The translations under genes were made by a program, and so were the position numbers. Below the pieces are notes generated by a model that worked only from the letters and a program-made list of their open reading frames with translations, was not told the DNA's origin and did not search any database. Source: Halovivax limisalsi (GTDB lineage Archaea; Halobacteriota; Halobacteria; Halobacteriales; Natrialbaceae). Taken from it: 64,000 nucleotides of DNA. Of the stretch, positions 1 to 8,741 are shown piece by piece. The DNA lies in NCBI RefSeq assembly GCF_023093535.1, contig NZ_CP095757.1:868001-932000 (forward strand), written 5' to 3'. Position 1 is the first letter of the stretch. The number at the start of each line of letters is the position of its first letter.

Positions 1-172
1 CGAGTCCGGCATGACCTACGTCAACCGGACCCAGAGCGCGACCACCGGCGCGCTCGTCCAGGCCCAGCCCTTCGGCGGCTGGAAGTTCTCCGGGACCACC
101 GGCAAGTTCGCCGGCGGCTACTGGTACCTCCAGCAGTTCATGCGCGAGCAGAGCCGCACGCGCGTCGAATAA
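1..172 (+). CDS. Aldehyde dehydrogenase, probable 1-pyrroline-5-carboxylate dehydrogenase, C-terminal fragment
   Basis: This is the last 56 codons of a gene that begins left of the window; the frame starts at base 2 and stops with TAA at 170-172. The segment has a TGA-V-x2-QPFGGWKFSGT motif followed by a GGxxYLxxF tail. That is the conserved C-terminal end of NAD-dependent aldehyde dehydrogenases of the P5C dehydrogenase type, which oxidise glutamate semialdehyde to glutamate in proline breakdown. The P5C-specific call rests on this short stretch only and is tentative. It fits the hydroxyproline and proline enzymes encoded a few kilobases downstream. Confidence 0.7.
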   Translation, partial: ESGMTYVNRTQSATTGALVQAQPFGGWKFSGTTGKFAGGYWYLQQFMREQSRTRVE

Positions 173-469
173 GCGGCCACACCGGCGCACCCGGTCCCGC
201 CTGGGTAACCGCTCGGCGCTCCTGGTCAATCACACCCGGCTCGCCACGAACGACGCTGGCACCGTCGTGCCCGTTCGTTCCGACGACGCGGCCCGCGTTC
301 CGGTCCGCACCACACCGGCACCCCACTACCCGTTTCGGTCGCGCAGCACCCGTGTTGCTGGCGCGGTATCCGTTCGAGTCGCACTGCACCCGTTTCGACG
401 GCCCGGATGCGACGGGAGCTACCCACAACCGAAGCATTATGGGGGAGCGCCCGCCTCAGTCTGAGGTAC
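173..469. other. Intergenic region with promoter near its right end
   Basis: No credible gene is seen in these 297 bases; the readable frames are rich in arginine, cysteine and serine, unlike haloarchaeal proteins. An AT-richer GCATTATG at about 433-440 lies some 30 bases before the SDR start at 470 and is the best TATA-box candidate. Confidence 0.5.
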
Positions 470-1261
470 ATGAGTCTCCAACTGGACGGAAACGTCGCAC
501 TGGTAACCGCCTCGAGCGGCGGGCTCGGGAAGGCCTCCGCCGAAGTCTTCGCGCGCGAAGACGCGAACGTCGTCGTCAACGGGCGCGATCGGGATGCACT
601 CGACGCGACGGTCGCCGAACTCGACGACCTCGGCGACGGACGCGTCGTCGGCGTGCAGGGCGACCTGACCGAGGCCGACGACATCGAAAACCTGGTCGAG
701 ACGACCCTCGACGAGTTCGGCGGGCTGGACCACCTGGTGACGAGCGCGGGCGGGCCGCCGAGCGGGCCGTTCCTCGAGATGGAGGACGAGGACTGGTACC
801 ACGCGTTCGACCTGCTCGTGATGAGCGTCGTCCGCCTCGTCCGCGAGGCCGCCGACCCGCTCCAGGCCGACGGCGGCGGCACCATCGTCAACATCACCTC
901 CCGGAGCGTCAAGGAGGCGATCGACTCGCTCGTCCTCTCGAACAGCGTGCGGATGAGCGTCATCGGGCTGGAGAAGACCCTCTCCAGCGAACTGGCGCCC
1001 GAGGTGCGCGCGAACGCGGTGCTGCCGGGGCCCCACGAGACGACGCGCATCCAGGACCTCGTCGAGCAGGCCGTCGACCGCGGCGAGTACGACAGCTACG
1101 AGGAGGGCCTCGAGGCCCGCGGCGAGGGCATCCCGCTCGAGCGCATCGGCGAACCCACCGAACTCGGCGAGGTCGTCGCCTTCCTGAGTTCGCCGCGCGC
1201 GAGCTACCTCAACGGCGTGGCCGTCCCGATCGACGGCGGCGCGGGCGCCTCGAACCTGTAA
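470..1261 (+). CDS. SDR-family oxidoreductase lacking the catalytic Tyr/Lys (BKR-like)
   Basis: The 263-residue product has a short-chain dehydrogenase Rossmann fold: the cofactor loop TASSGGLGK at residues 13-21, GD near 64, and a C-terminal LNG-x3-P-x-DGG. At the active site Ser144 is in place, but where YxxxK is expected the protein reads SNSVR (157-161), so Tyr is Ser and Lys is Arg. This matches a known 3-oxoacyl-ACP-reductase-like SDR subgroup without the canonical tetrad. Its substrate is unknown. The ATG at 470 is preferred over an in-frame upstream start at 407, because it begins the typical MSLQLDG N-terminus and lies about 30 bases from the TATA-like box. The next gene starts 4 bases after the stop, so they are probably co-transcribed. 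Confidence 0.85.
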   Translation: MSLQLDGNVALVTASSGGLGKASAEVFAREDANVVVNGRDRDALDATVAELDDLGDGRVVGVQGDLTEADDIENLVETTLDEFGGLDHLVTSAGGPPSGPFLEMEDEDWYHAFDLLVMSVVRLVREAADPLQADGGGTIVNITSRSVKEAIDSLVLSNSVRMSVIGLEKTLSSELAPEVRANAVLPGPHETTRIQDLVEQAVDRGEYDSYEEGLEARGEGIPLERIGEPTELGEVVAFLSSPRASYLNGVAVPIDGGAGASNL

Positions 1262-1265
1262 AGCC

Positions 1266-2450
1266 GTGCCCTCCGCCCTGATCGTCGGCGGCGGCATCGT
1301 CGGCCTCGCCAGCGCGTTCGAACTCGCCGACCGCGGGGCCGACGTGACGCTCCTCGAACGCGGGAGCGTCGGCGCCGAGAACTCGGTCCGGACCGGCGGC
1401 GGGGTCAGGGCACAGTTCGGAACGGCGGTCAACGTTCGCCTCTCGCAGGCGAGTCTCCCGGTCTGGGAGTCCGTCGCCGAGCGCTTCGGCGTCGACCCGG
1501 ACTTCCGCCGGCCGGGGTACCTCTTCCTCGCGCGAGCCGAGGCGACCGCCGGGGCCTTGCGCGAGAACGTCGCGCTCCAGACCGATCTCGGCGTCGAGAG
1601 CGAGTACCTCGAACCGGAAGCCGCCCGCGAGCACTGTCCCGAACTCCGCGCCGAGGACTTCGTCGGCGCCGCGTACTGCCCGACGGACGGCTACCTCGAC
1701 CACCACCGCGCGGTCCAGGGCTACCACGAGGCCGCCCTCGACGCGGGGGTCGAGATCCGCACGGGAACCCCGGTTACAGGCGTCCGCGTGGAGGGCGGCC
1801 GGGTCGACGACGATGACCGACCTGTCGACGGCCGCGTCGTTGGCGTCGACACCCCGACGGCGTCGCTCGACGCCGACGTCGTCGTCAACGCCGCCGGGGC
1901 CTGGGGCGGTCGCGTCGCCGCGATGGCCGGCCTCGACCTCCCGATCGCTCCGAAGCGCCGGCAACTGTTGATCGTCGAGCCCGAGCGGCCGGTCCCCGAC
2001 GACACGGCGTGGACGGCCGATCTCGACGCGGGCGCGCACTTTCGCCCCGACGGTGGCGGGCGCGCGCTGGTCGGCGGCATCGAGGACCCCGACGACGAGC
2101 CGGTCGATCCGGAGCGCTACTCGCGCCGGTACGACGACGCGTGGGCCGAGGCCGTCCGCGAGCGCGCGGCCGCGGTCGCGGGCTACGTCTCGCCGGCCGC
2201 GACGATCCTGGACGGCTGGGCCGGTCTCTACGCCATGACGCCTGACGGACACCCGATCATCGAGGAGACGGTTCCGGGCCTCGTCAACGCGGTCGGCTTC
2301 TCGGGGCACGGTCTGATGCACGCCCCGGCGGTCGGTACCGTCGTGGCGGAGCTGATCCTCGACGGCGCGGCCGAGACCGTCGACGTCTCGGCCCTGACCG
2401 CGGACCGTTTCGACGGCTCGAACCCGCTCGCGGAACGCACCGTCTTCTGA
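1266..2450 (+). CDS. FAD-dependent oxidoreductase, DAO family (sarcosine-oxidase-like)
   Basis: This 394-residue protein begins at a GTG and opens with the FAD-binding motif GGGIVGLASA (residues 8-17), with the ribose-binding glutamate at residue 31. It carries the DAO-family C-terminal motif GWAGLYAMTPD, with HP and GFSGHGLMHAPA after it. Relatives oxidise secondary or N-methylated amino acids (sarcosine, glycine, proline, dimethylglycine). In some archaea a DAO-family subunit is the L-proline dehydrogenase. The substrate here is not determined by the sequence. A close paralogue lies at 5461-6669. It starts 4 bases after the SDR and is probably in the same operon. Confidence 0.85.
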   Translation: MPSALIVGGGIVGLASAFELADRGADVTLLERGSVGAENSVRTGGGVRAQFGTAVNVRLSQASLPVWESVAERFGVDPDFRRPGYLFLARAEATAGALRENVALQTDLGVESEYLEPEAAREHCPELRAEDFVGAAYCPTDGYLDHHRAVQGYHEAALDAGVEIRTGTPVTGVRVEGGRVDDDDRPVDGRVVGVDTPTASLDADVVVNAAGAWGGRVAAMAGLDLPIAPKRRQLLIVEPERPVPDDTAWTADLDAGAHFRPDGGGRALVGGIEDPDDEPVDPERYSRRYDDAWAEAVRERAAAVAGYVSPAATILDGWAGLYAMTPDGHPIIEETVPGLVNAVGFSGHGLMHAPAVGTVVAELILDGAAETVDVSALTADRFDGSNPLAERTVF

Positions 2451-2536
2451 TCCGCGAGCCCGGTCGCCGAACTGAAACGGCGGATCCGTCACAACAACTA
2501 AGAGGTACCCCTCCCTCTTGATCGATATTCGCACCT

Positions 2537-2890
2537 ATGAAAGAGGTATCCTTCGCGGATGCGGAGACGTACGAACCCGACGATGGCTGGCGGCGCGTCT
2601 CGCTCGCCGGCAGCGACAAGTTCACCTTCGAGTGGTTCGAGAAGCCGCCGGGCCACTCTTCGCCCATGCACGACCACGAGAACGAACAGGTCTGCGTCGT
2701 GATCGAGGGCGAAATCACCATCTTCACCGAGGACGGCGAGTCGGCGACGCTCGACGAGCCGTTCGACTCGGCCCACCTCGACGCCTGGGAGGCCCACCGG
2801 GTCGAGAACACCGGCGACGAGCGCGCCGTCGCGATCGACGTCTTCGCGCCCGGGCGCGGCTTCGACTTCTGGACCGATCGCGAGGAATAA
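2537..2890 (+). CDS. Cupin-domain protein
   Basis: The 117-residue product is a single small beta-barrel cupin. Motif 1 is HSSPMHDHENEQVCVVIEGE, with metal-ligand candidates at the two histidines of HDH, the following glutamate and a later histidine in EAHRVEN. Single-domain cupins of this size are metal-binding isomerases, dioxygenases or small-molecule sensors, so the reaction cannot be named. It lies between the DAO oxidoreductase and the convergent hydroxyproline dehydratase genes, which suggests a role with the same substrates. A T-tract follows the stop by about 60 bases. Confidence 0.8.
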   Translation: MKEVSFADAETYEPDDGWRRVSLAGSDKFTFEWFEKPPGHSSPMHDHENEQVCVVIEGEITIFTEDGESATLDEPFDSAHLDAWEAHRVENTGDERAVAIDVFAPGRGFDFWTDREE

Positions 2891-2950
2891 GGTCGACCCC
2901 GCCGATCTAGCGAGATCGGCCGTCGATGCGTGTCGGTCCGTCCGATCCGC

Positions 2951-2956
2951 TTTTTT
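2951..2956 (+). terminator. T-tract terminator after cupin gene
   Basis: A run of six T follows GC-rich sequence about 60 bases after the cupin stop and before the convergent gene end at 3091. Archaeal intrinsic termination needs little more than such a tract. Confidence 0.45.
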
Positions 2957-3090
2957 CGCGCGACCGCCCGCCAGCGTGCCAACCGTCCCGACGGCGTGTC
3001 GACTGTCCCGACAGAGTGACGAGGCACGCGCGGTGTTCCTCGCGGCCACCGACCACCGGCGTACGGTCCGCCTTCGCGGGCGACCGGCCG

Positions 3091-4176
3091 CTACCGCAGG
3101 AGAAACCCCTCACCCAGCGGGTCGTCGGGGTCGATCACGAACTCGCAGCGGCCGGTGAGGTGGGCGCTGCCCGCGACCTCGGGGACGACCGCGTCGAAGG
3201 GGCCGACGGCCGTCTCGCCGCGGAGCCGGCCTGTGAACGCCGAACCGACGATGCTCTCGACGACGAACGGTTCGTCCGGTTCGAGGCGACCGTGGTGGGC
3301 CTCCAGCGCGAGGCGACCGCTGACGCCGGTGCCCGTCGGCGAGCGATCCACTTCGCCGTCGGCGAAGATGCAGACGTTGCGACTGTCGACGCCGTCACGA
3401 TCCGACGGGGCGGTGAAGATCGTCCCGTAGAGGAAGCCGAGGTCGTCGTCTTCCGGGTGCTCGATCTCGATCGCGTCGTTCACCGCCGCCTTGATGGCGG
3501 AGCCGACGCGGATCAGGTCGTCGACGCGCTCGGGTTCGACGGTGAGGCCCGCCTCCGCCGCGGGGAGGTAGGCGTAGAACGCGCCGCCGTAGGCGATCGC
3601 GACCGTCACCTCGCCGACGTCGGGGACCTCGACCGTGAGTTCGGGTTCGAAGACGAAGGCGGGGACGTTCTCGAACGCGACCGAGGCGACGCGCTCGCCG
3701 TCCATCCTCGCGCGGGCGGTCACGAGGCCGGCGGGCGTATCCATCCGGATGGTGGGGTCGCCTGCCGCGCGGTCGTACGCGTCCGGATCGGCCATGCCCG
3801 TCTCGAAGGCGGCCGTCGCGAGCGCGATGATGCCGTGCCCGCACATGGTACTGTAGCCCTCGTTGTGGGTGAAGAGCACGCCGACGTCCGAGTCGGGGCG
3901 CTCGGGTTCGACCGGGATCGCCCCGTACATGTCCGCGTGCCCGCGGGGTTCGTACATCAGCGCCCGCCGGAGGTGGTCGTGGTGCTCGCGGGCGTACCGA
4001 CGCTTTTCGAGGATCGTGTCGCCCTCGATCGCCGGCCAGCCGTCGACGATGATGCGCAGCGGCTCGCCGCCCGTGTGGGAGTCGATCGTCTCGATCGCGG
4101 GCCAGTCGGCCGGCGGCGCCCAGTCGCCCGCAGCGTGCCAGTCCACCGGGCCCGCGTCTGCGGTCTCGTCGCTCAC
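3091..4176 (-). CDS. Proline racemase family, trans-3-hydroxy-L-proline dehydratase type
   Basis: The 361-residue protein belongs to the proline racemase superfamily. It has the first catalytic cysteine in MCGHGIIA (Cys112), the DSHTGGEP substrate loop (residues 32-39), and in the second active-site motif DRSPTGTG a threonine (Thr281) instead of cysteine. In this family Cys/Cys enzymes are racemases or 4-hydroxyproline epimerases, whereas Cys/Thr is typical of trans-3-hydroxy-L-proline dehydratase, which makes pyrroline-2-carboxylate. The GTG start at 4176 is chosen because it overlaps the upstream gene's stop (GTGA) and is preceded by GGAGGGGG. It is translationally coupled to the enolase-superfamily gene. 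Confidence 0.85.
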   Translation of the reverse strand: MSDETADAGPVDWHAAGDWAPPADWPAIETIDSHTGGEPLRIIVDGWPAIEGDTILEKRRYAREHHDHLRRALMYEPRGHADMYGAIPVEPERPDSDVGVLFTHNEGYSTMCGHGIIALATAAFETGMADPDAYDRAAGDPTIRMDTPAGLVTARARMDGERVASVAFENVPAFVFEPELTVEVPDVGEVTVAIAYGGAFYAYLPAAEAGLTVEPERVDDLIRVGSAIKAAVNDAIEIEHPEDDDLGFLYGTIFTAPSDRDGVDSRNVCIFADGEVDRSPTGTGVSGRLALEAHHGRLEPDEPFVVESIVGSAFTGRLRGETAVGPFDAVVPEVAGSAHLTGRCEFVIDPDDPLGEGFLLR

Positions 4177-5285
4177 GCGCCCCCTCCGTAGGTGGCAACC
4201 GGTTCGCCGAGCACGTCCAGGCGGGGTTCGACGCCGAGGCCCGGCTCCGTCGAGGCGCGCATCCGGCCGTCGGCCGTCTCGGGCGCGCCGTCGGCGGTCG
4301 TCACCGTGTTGTAACTCTGAAAGTCGGTACTGGCCAGACGGGCGTCGGCCGGCGTGCTCTGAGCGAGGTGGGCGATGGCGGCCGTCGCGATCTCGCTGCC
4401 CCACGTGTCCTCGACGATCATCGCGAGTTCGAACTGCGAGCAGAGGTCGCGGATCGTCCGCGCGCGCGTCAGCCCGCCCACCTTCGCGATCTTGAGGTTG
4501 ACGACGTCCATCGCGTCGTCCTCGTAGCCCCGGACGACGGCGTCGACGCCGGTCATCACCTCGTCAAGGACGAACGGGTGGTCGGTCTTCCGGCGAACCG
4601 CCCGGCAGGCCTCGTAGCTGTGACAGGGCTGTTCGATGTAGACGTCGACGTCGTCGACCGCCTCGACGAGCCGGACGGCCTCGTGTCGCGTCAGGCCCGT
4701 GTTCGCGTCGGCGTCCAGGACGTGTTCGTCGTCGAGTTCGGCCCGCGTCGCCCGGATTCGCTCGGCGTCGGTCACCGGATCCTCGCCGATCTTCAGCTGG
4801 AAGTTCTCGTAGCCGGCATCGCGGTAGGCGGCGACGCTGTCGGCCATCGCCTCTGGCGTGTCCTGCGAGATCGCCCGGTAGAGCGGGACGTCGTCGCCGA
4901 ACCGCCCGCCGAGCAGCGTCGAGACGGGTGCGTCGGCGGCCTTCCCCGCTAGATCCCAGCAGGCCATGTCGATCACCGACTTGGCGTAGGGATGGCCCCG
5001 GAGTTGCCGGTCGAGGCGTTCTGCCAGCACCGCGGGCTGGGTGGGATCGGAACCCAGCACCGCGGGCGCCAGTTCTTCGATGGCCGCCCGCGCTCCGCGG
5101 GCGTACGCCGGCAGGTACGCGGAGCCGAGCGTCGCGACCTCGCCCCAGCCGGCCGGGCCCGCGTCCGTCTCCAGCCGAACGATCGTCGAGTCGAACGCCT
5201 CGTAGGAGTTGCCGCCCGACCAGTCGTAACTCCCCTCTGCGATCGGGAGATCGACCTGGTAGACCGCTATGCCTGTGATTTCCAT
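4173..5285 (-). CDS. Enolase-superfamily dehydratase/racemase (mandelate racemase/muconate lactonizing type), probable cis-3-hydroxyproline dehydratase or betaine epimerase
   Basis: The 370-residue product has the two-domain enolase-superfamily layout. Visible catalytic elements are Lys165 in QLKIG, metal ligands Asp193 (DADAN), Glu218 (IEQP) and Glu242 (DEV), and Lys265 in LKIAKVGG. An N-terminal SYDWSGG loop resembles, from memory, the cis-3-hydroxy-L-proline dehydratase / proline-betaine 2-epimerase branch. The reaction is proton abstraction from the alpha carbon. Its 4-base overlap with a trans-3-hydroxyproline-dehydratase-like gene supports the hydroxyproline assignment, but the exact substrate is inference. 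The ATG at 5285 starts the normal MEITGI N-terminus; in-frame upstream sequence is non-homologous in character. Confidence 0.8.
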   Translation of the reverse strand: MEITGIAVYQVDLPIAEGSYDWSGGNSYEAFDSTIVRLETDAGPAGWGEVATLGSAYLPAYARGARAAIEELAPAVLGSDPTQPAVLAERLDRQLRGHPYAKSVIDMACWDLAGKAADAPVSTLLGGRFGDDVPLYRAISQDTPEAMADSVAAYRDAGYENFQLKIGEDPVTDAERIRATRAELDDEHVLDADANTGLTRHEAVRLVEAVDDVDVYIEQPCHSYEACRAVRRKTDHPFVLDEVMTGVDAVVRGYEDDAMDVVNLKIAKVGGLTRARTIRDLCSQFELAMIVEDTWGSEIATAAIAHLAQSTPADARLASTDFQSYNTVTTADGAPETADGRMRASTEPGLGVEPRLDVLGEPVATYGGGA

Positions 5286-5460
5286 GGTGCGTGCTATCAG
5301 AGCGATCCCCCGCGCGGGGCTTAAATCTGCCGTCGGGATCGGCGGGCCGGGCTGGACTCGCGGCGTGGCGCGGCGGGATAGCATCGGGACGCAGTGAGGC
5401 CCGCACTCGTCGCATCGGGGCGAGGTATTATGCCCCAGCGGCCCCCTACACTCGCCCGGA

Positions 5461-6669
5461 ATGAACGTCGTCATCGTCGGCGGAGGGATCGTTGGCTGTG
5501 CGAGCGCGTACTACCTGGCCGAGCGGGGGGCCGACGTCACCCTCCTCGAACGCGCGTCGCTCGGCGCGGGGGCGACGGATCGGGCGGCCGGCGGCATCCG
5601 CGCGCAGTTTTCGACCGACGTGGGTATCCGGCTCTCGCAGGCGGCCATCTCGGTCTGGGAGACCTTCGAAGACGAGTTCGGCGTCGACGTCGAGTACCGA
5701 CGGCCCGGCTACCTCTACCTCGCGCGCGAGGAATCGACGGCCGCGCTCTTCGAGGAGACGGTGCCCTTCCAGAACGAGCGGGGCGTCGACAGCCGAATCC
5801 TGGACCCCGCGGACGCGACCGAGTACGTCCCCGGCCTGCGGACCGAGCGGTACGTCGCGACGGCGTACTGCCCGACCGACGGCTTCGCGGACCCGCACCT
5901 GGGATTGCAGGGCTTTTCGATCGCGGCGAACGAGGCCGGCGCCGAGATCGAGACGGGCGTCGCGGTGACCGACCTGCTCGTCGAGGGCGGCGGAACCGGC
6001 GACGGCCCCGCCGAAGATACCGGAGCCGGCGACGGCGACCGACCCGACGGTCGCGTCGTCGGCGTCGAGACGACCGAGGGGCGCTACGACGCCGACGTCG
6101 TCGTCAACGCCGCGGGGTCGTGGTCGCCGAAGATCGCCGCGATGGCCGGCATCGACCTGCCGGTGACGCCCAGGCGTCGCCAGGCGCTGATCGTCGAGCC
6201 GGAATCGCCGGTGCCGGACTCGAACCCGTTCGTGACCGACCTCGACGACGGCTGTTACTTCCGCCCCGAGCGCGACGGCAAGGCGCTCGTGGGCGGTCAC
6301 TTCGGGCAGGACCCGGTGCAGGACCCCGACGCGTACGAGCAATCCCACGACCTCGCCTGGGCCGCGGACGTCGTCGAACACGTCGCAACCGTGGCCGACT
6401 ACTTCGGGCCGGACTCCAAGCTGGTTCGCGGCTGGGCGGGCCTCTACGCGATGACGCCCGATCACCACCCGGTCATCGAGGAGTCGATGCCGGGCCTGCT
6501 CACCGCGACCGGCTTCTCCGGTCACGGATTCATGCTGTCGCCCGCGACGGGCCAGGTCGTCGCGGAACTCGCCCTCGACGGCGAGGCCACGACGGTCGAC
6601 GTCGCGCCGCTCGCGCGCGATCGATTCGAGCGGGACGCGGCGCTCCACGAGACGTACTTCAGCGCCTGA
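5461..6669 (+). CDS. FAD-dependent oxidoreductase, DAO family (paralogue of 1266-2450)
   Basis: The 402-residue protein starts MNVVIVGGGIVG, a classical dinucleotide-binding motif with Glu following strand beta-2. It shares long collinear blocks with the gene at 1266: RAQF near residue 43, YCPTDG in the middle, and GWAGLYAMTPD, HPVIEE and GFSGHGFM near the end. A Gly/Asp/Pro-rich insertion of about 20 residues around position 180 is absent from the paralogue. It probably oxidises an amino or N-methylamino acid and passes electrons to oxygen or the respiratory chain. It is transcribed divergently from the enolase-superfamily gene, so the 175-base gap (5286-5460) should hold both promoters. Confidence 0.85.
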   Translation: MNVVIVGGGIVGCASAYYLAERGADVTLLERASLGAGATDRAAGGIRAQFSTDVGIRLSQAAISVWETFEDEFGVDVEYRRPGYLYLAREESTAALFEETVPFQNERGVDSRILDPADATEYVPGLRTERYVATAYCPTDGFADPHLGLQGFSIAANEAGAEIETGVAVTDLLVEGGGTGDGPAEDTGAGDGDRPDGRVVGVETTEGRYDADVVVNAAGSWSPKIAAMAGIDLPVTPRRRQALIVEPESPVPDSNPFVTDLDDGCYFRPERDGKALVGGHFGQDPVQDPDAYEQSHDLAWAADVVEHVATVADYFGPDSKLVRGWAGLYAMTPDHHPVIEESMPGLLTATGFSGHGFMLSPATGQVVAELALDGEATTVDVAPLARDRFERDAALHETYFSA

Positions 6670-6739
6670 TCGGCGCGGCTGGGCGTCGAGGCCCGAAAAC
6701 GCACCGCAGTCGTCAATCAGTTCTAACGGACGCCGATCG

Positions 6740-7597
6740 TCACCCGGACCGGTTCGCGTCGACGTGCTCGACCAGTTCTTCGGGCGGTTCGGTCCAGTCC
6801 TCGCCCCGGTCCTGGGGTTCGTAGCCCAGGACCTCCTTGGCGTGTTCGATGTCGTACCAGCCGCGTTCGTTCTCGCTCGTTCCGAAGAAGATGTCGAACT
6901 CGACCTCGTCGTCTTCGAGACACAGCTCGAGCATCTGGGCCCAGTCGCGCTCGGAGAGCCACGTCCCCTTCAGGCGCTTGACCTGCTCCTCGTAGGGCTC
7001 GCTGCCCCGCTCCCAGTCGCCGTCCTCGACGCCCTTCTCCGCGTCGCCGTAGGGGTTGTCGTAGGGCGGCTCGCGGATGCTCGCGATGCGAATCGCGTAG
7101 AACCGCTCGGGGTAGTCGTGATTTTCGATGTAGTACCGGCCCCAGTCCTCGCCGAAGGCCTTCGAGGCGCCGTAGTAGGAGTCGGGCCGTTCCGGATCCT
7201 CGTGCGTGACCGTCAGGTCGTAGTCGAGTTCGTAGCACTCGGGCGCGTGATCCTCCTCGTACTTGCCCGCGGCGTGGATCGAGGACGCGAAGATGAACGT
7301 CTCGACGCCCGCATCCGCGGCCGCGTCGAGGACGTTGTGCGTGCCGACGAGGTTGCTCTCGCGCACCTGGTCCCAGGTGCCGTCGGTCAGCGGGTAGGCC
7401 GCCAGGTGGATGACGGCGTCCTGCTCGTCGAACGCCGGCCGGATGGCCTCGTAGTTGGCGACGTCCGCGACGTGGGTCTCGTAGTCGGGATGATCCTCCC
7501 GGTCGAGGTACGTCAGTTCGTACGCCGGGTCGTCCGCGAAGCGGAGCTTGATGCCTTCACCGACTCGACCGTGCGCACCGGTCACGAGCACTCGCAT
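6740..7597 (-). CDS. NAD-dependent epimerase/dehydratase (extended SDR), uronate/hexose-dehydrogenase-like
   Basis: The 285-residue protein has the extended-SDR NAD motif TGAHGRVG (residues 6-13), the VIHLAAYP loop, SSIHAAGKYE with the active-site serine, and YYGASK with the catalytic YxxxK. The architecture resembles uronate dehydrogenases and haloarchaeal NAD-dependent sugar dehydrogenases in this superfamily, which oxidise a sugar to a lactone. The specific sugar cannot be read from sequence. The ATG at 7597 is chosen because the Rossmann strand begins at once; nine in-frame upstream codons are less likely. The gene is divergent from the EamA transporter. Confidence 0.8.
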   Translation of the reverse strand: MRVLVTGAHGRVGEGIKLRFADDPAYELTYLDREDHPDYETHVADVANYEAIRPAFDEQDAVIHLAAYPLTDGTWDQVRESNLVGTHNVLDAAADAGVETFIFASSIHAAGKYEEDHAPECYELDYDLTVTHEDPERPDSYYGASKAFGEDWGRYYIENHDYPERFYAIRIASIREPPYDNPYGDAEKGVEDGDWERGSEPYEEQVKRLKGTWLSERDWAQMLELCLEDDEVEFDIFFGTSENERGWYDIEHAKEVLGYEPQDRGEDWTEPPEELVEHVDANRSG

Positions 7598-7718
7598 GGG
7601 CTCCACTTCGGGTAATCTCGTCATAAGGGTTCGGGTGACGGCGACGCCGAAATCTCCCTCGATCGTGGCGAACGCCGCCGGTGTCGCCCGTCGGGCGACG
7701 ACGGCTGCCGGGGAATCA

Positions 7719-7731
7719 AGGTTTATACACC
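7719..7731 (+). promoter_or_regulatory. Promoter of EamA transporter gene
   Basis: The AT-rich element GGTTTATACAC contains a TATA box (7722-7727). It sits about 25-30 bases before the GTG at 7752, so the transcript is probably leaderless. Confidence 0.6.
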
Positions 7732-7751
7732 CCGTGGCGAAACCCTTCCCC

Positions 7752-8648
7752 GTGCTCCGTCGATACGTCTACGCGCTGGCGCCGCTGGTTGCTGCCGCGC
7801 TGTGGGGCGGGATGTACGTCGTCGCCAAGTGGGGCCTCTCGGTCGTCCCGCCGGTGACGCTCTCGTTCCTCCGGGTGGCGATCGCGAGCGTCGTCCTCCT
7901 GGCGCTCGTCAGAGCGACGAAGCCCGCCCGGTCGTTTTCGCGCGGGGAGTGGTGGCGATTTACCGGCCTGGGAGCCGCGATCGCCGTCACGCTCGCGACG
8001 CAGTTTCTCGGCACGGAGCTGACCAACGCCAGCCAGAGCTCGCTGCTGACGGTGATGACGCCCGTCTTCATCCTGCTGCTCGGCGTCGCCGTCCTCGACG
8101 AGCGGGTGACGCGGGCGAAGGCGACCGGCCTGGTCATCGCCACGGTCGGGACGACGCTCGTCCTCTCCGGGCAGTACGACCTCTCGACGCTCACCGACGG
8201 CAACCTCGTCGGCATCGCCGCGCTGTTCGCCGCGAGCCTCGCGTGGGCGATCTACACCGTCTGGGGCCGCGATCTGGTCCGGCGCTACTCGGCGCTCGAA
8301 ACGGCGACGTACGCGACGGTGACGTCGGTCCCCATGCTGTTCGGCCTCGCGACCGTCGAACTGTGGCTGCGCGGCCCGGTCATCGACGAGGCCGTGACGG
8401 GCTTGCCCTTCCTCTTCGGTCTCGCCTACCTGAGCGTCTTCGCCACGGCGCTCGCGTGGTACCTCTGGTACAAGGGCCTCGAGTACGTCGATTCGAGCAC
8501 CGTCGCGGTATTCTTCTTCGCCCAGCCGGTGGTCGGCTCGGCGCTGGGCGCACTCTTTCTCGGCGAGAACCTGGGCCCGCTGTTCTTCGTCGGGGGCCTC
8601 GTCATGGCCGTCGGCCTCTACGTCGTCAGCGTCCGGACGGAGGTCTGA
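7752..8648 (+). CDS. EamA/DMT-family transporter
   Basis: The 298-residue protein has about ten hydrophobic segments arranged as two EamA repeats, with the repeat hallmark LTVMTPVFILLLG in the first half and AVFFFAQPVVGSALG in the second, and ends right after TM10. This family (YdcZ/RhaT/RarD relatives) usually exports small metabolites or amino acids. The GTG at 7752 is chosen because a TATA box lies one promoter length upstream and the first TM follows directly. The frame continues upstream into the divergent gene's promoter, which is unlikely to be coding. Confidence 0.85.
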   Translation: MLRRYVYALAPLVAAALWGGMYVVAKWGLSVVPPVTLSFLRVAIASVVLLALVRATKPARSFSRGEWWRFTGLGAAIAVTLATQFLGTELTNASQSSLLTVMTPVFILLLGVAVLDERVTRAKATGLVIATVGTTLVLSGQYDLSTLTDGNLVGIAALFAASLAWAIYTVWGRDLVRRYSALETATYATVTSVPMLFGLATVELWLRGPVIDEAVTGLPFLFGLAYLSVFATALAWYLWYKGLEYVDSSTVAVFFFAQPVVGSALGALFLGENLGPLFFVGGLVMAVGLYVVSVRTEV

Positions 8649-8717
8649 CGGGCGGGCGATCGCTCCCGCGAGTACGCGGTGCGCTCGACGGTTCGACGGC
8701 GCTGAGCCGACTCCCCT

Positions 8718-8741
8718 CGATAAATATAGTATTATAGATAC
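8718..8741. promoter_or_regulatory. AT-rich element in the gap before hyuB
   Basis: A 24-base AT-rich stretch (ATAAATATAGTATTATAG core) stands out in GC-rich intergenic DNA about 150 bases before hyuB. It could be a terminator for the EamA gene, a regulator site or a distal promoter. Confidence 0.3.

Noticed and set aside
138-1050. Minus-strand frames overlapping the SDR gene
   Set aside because: They are shadows with Ser/Arg-rich composition; the plus-strand SDR has clear motifs.
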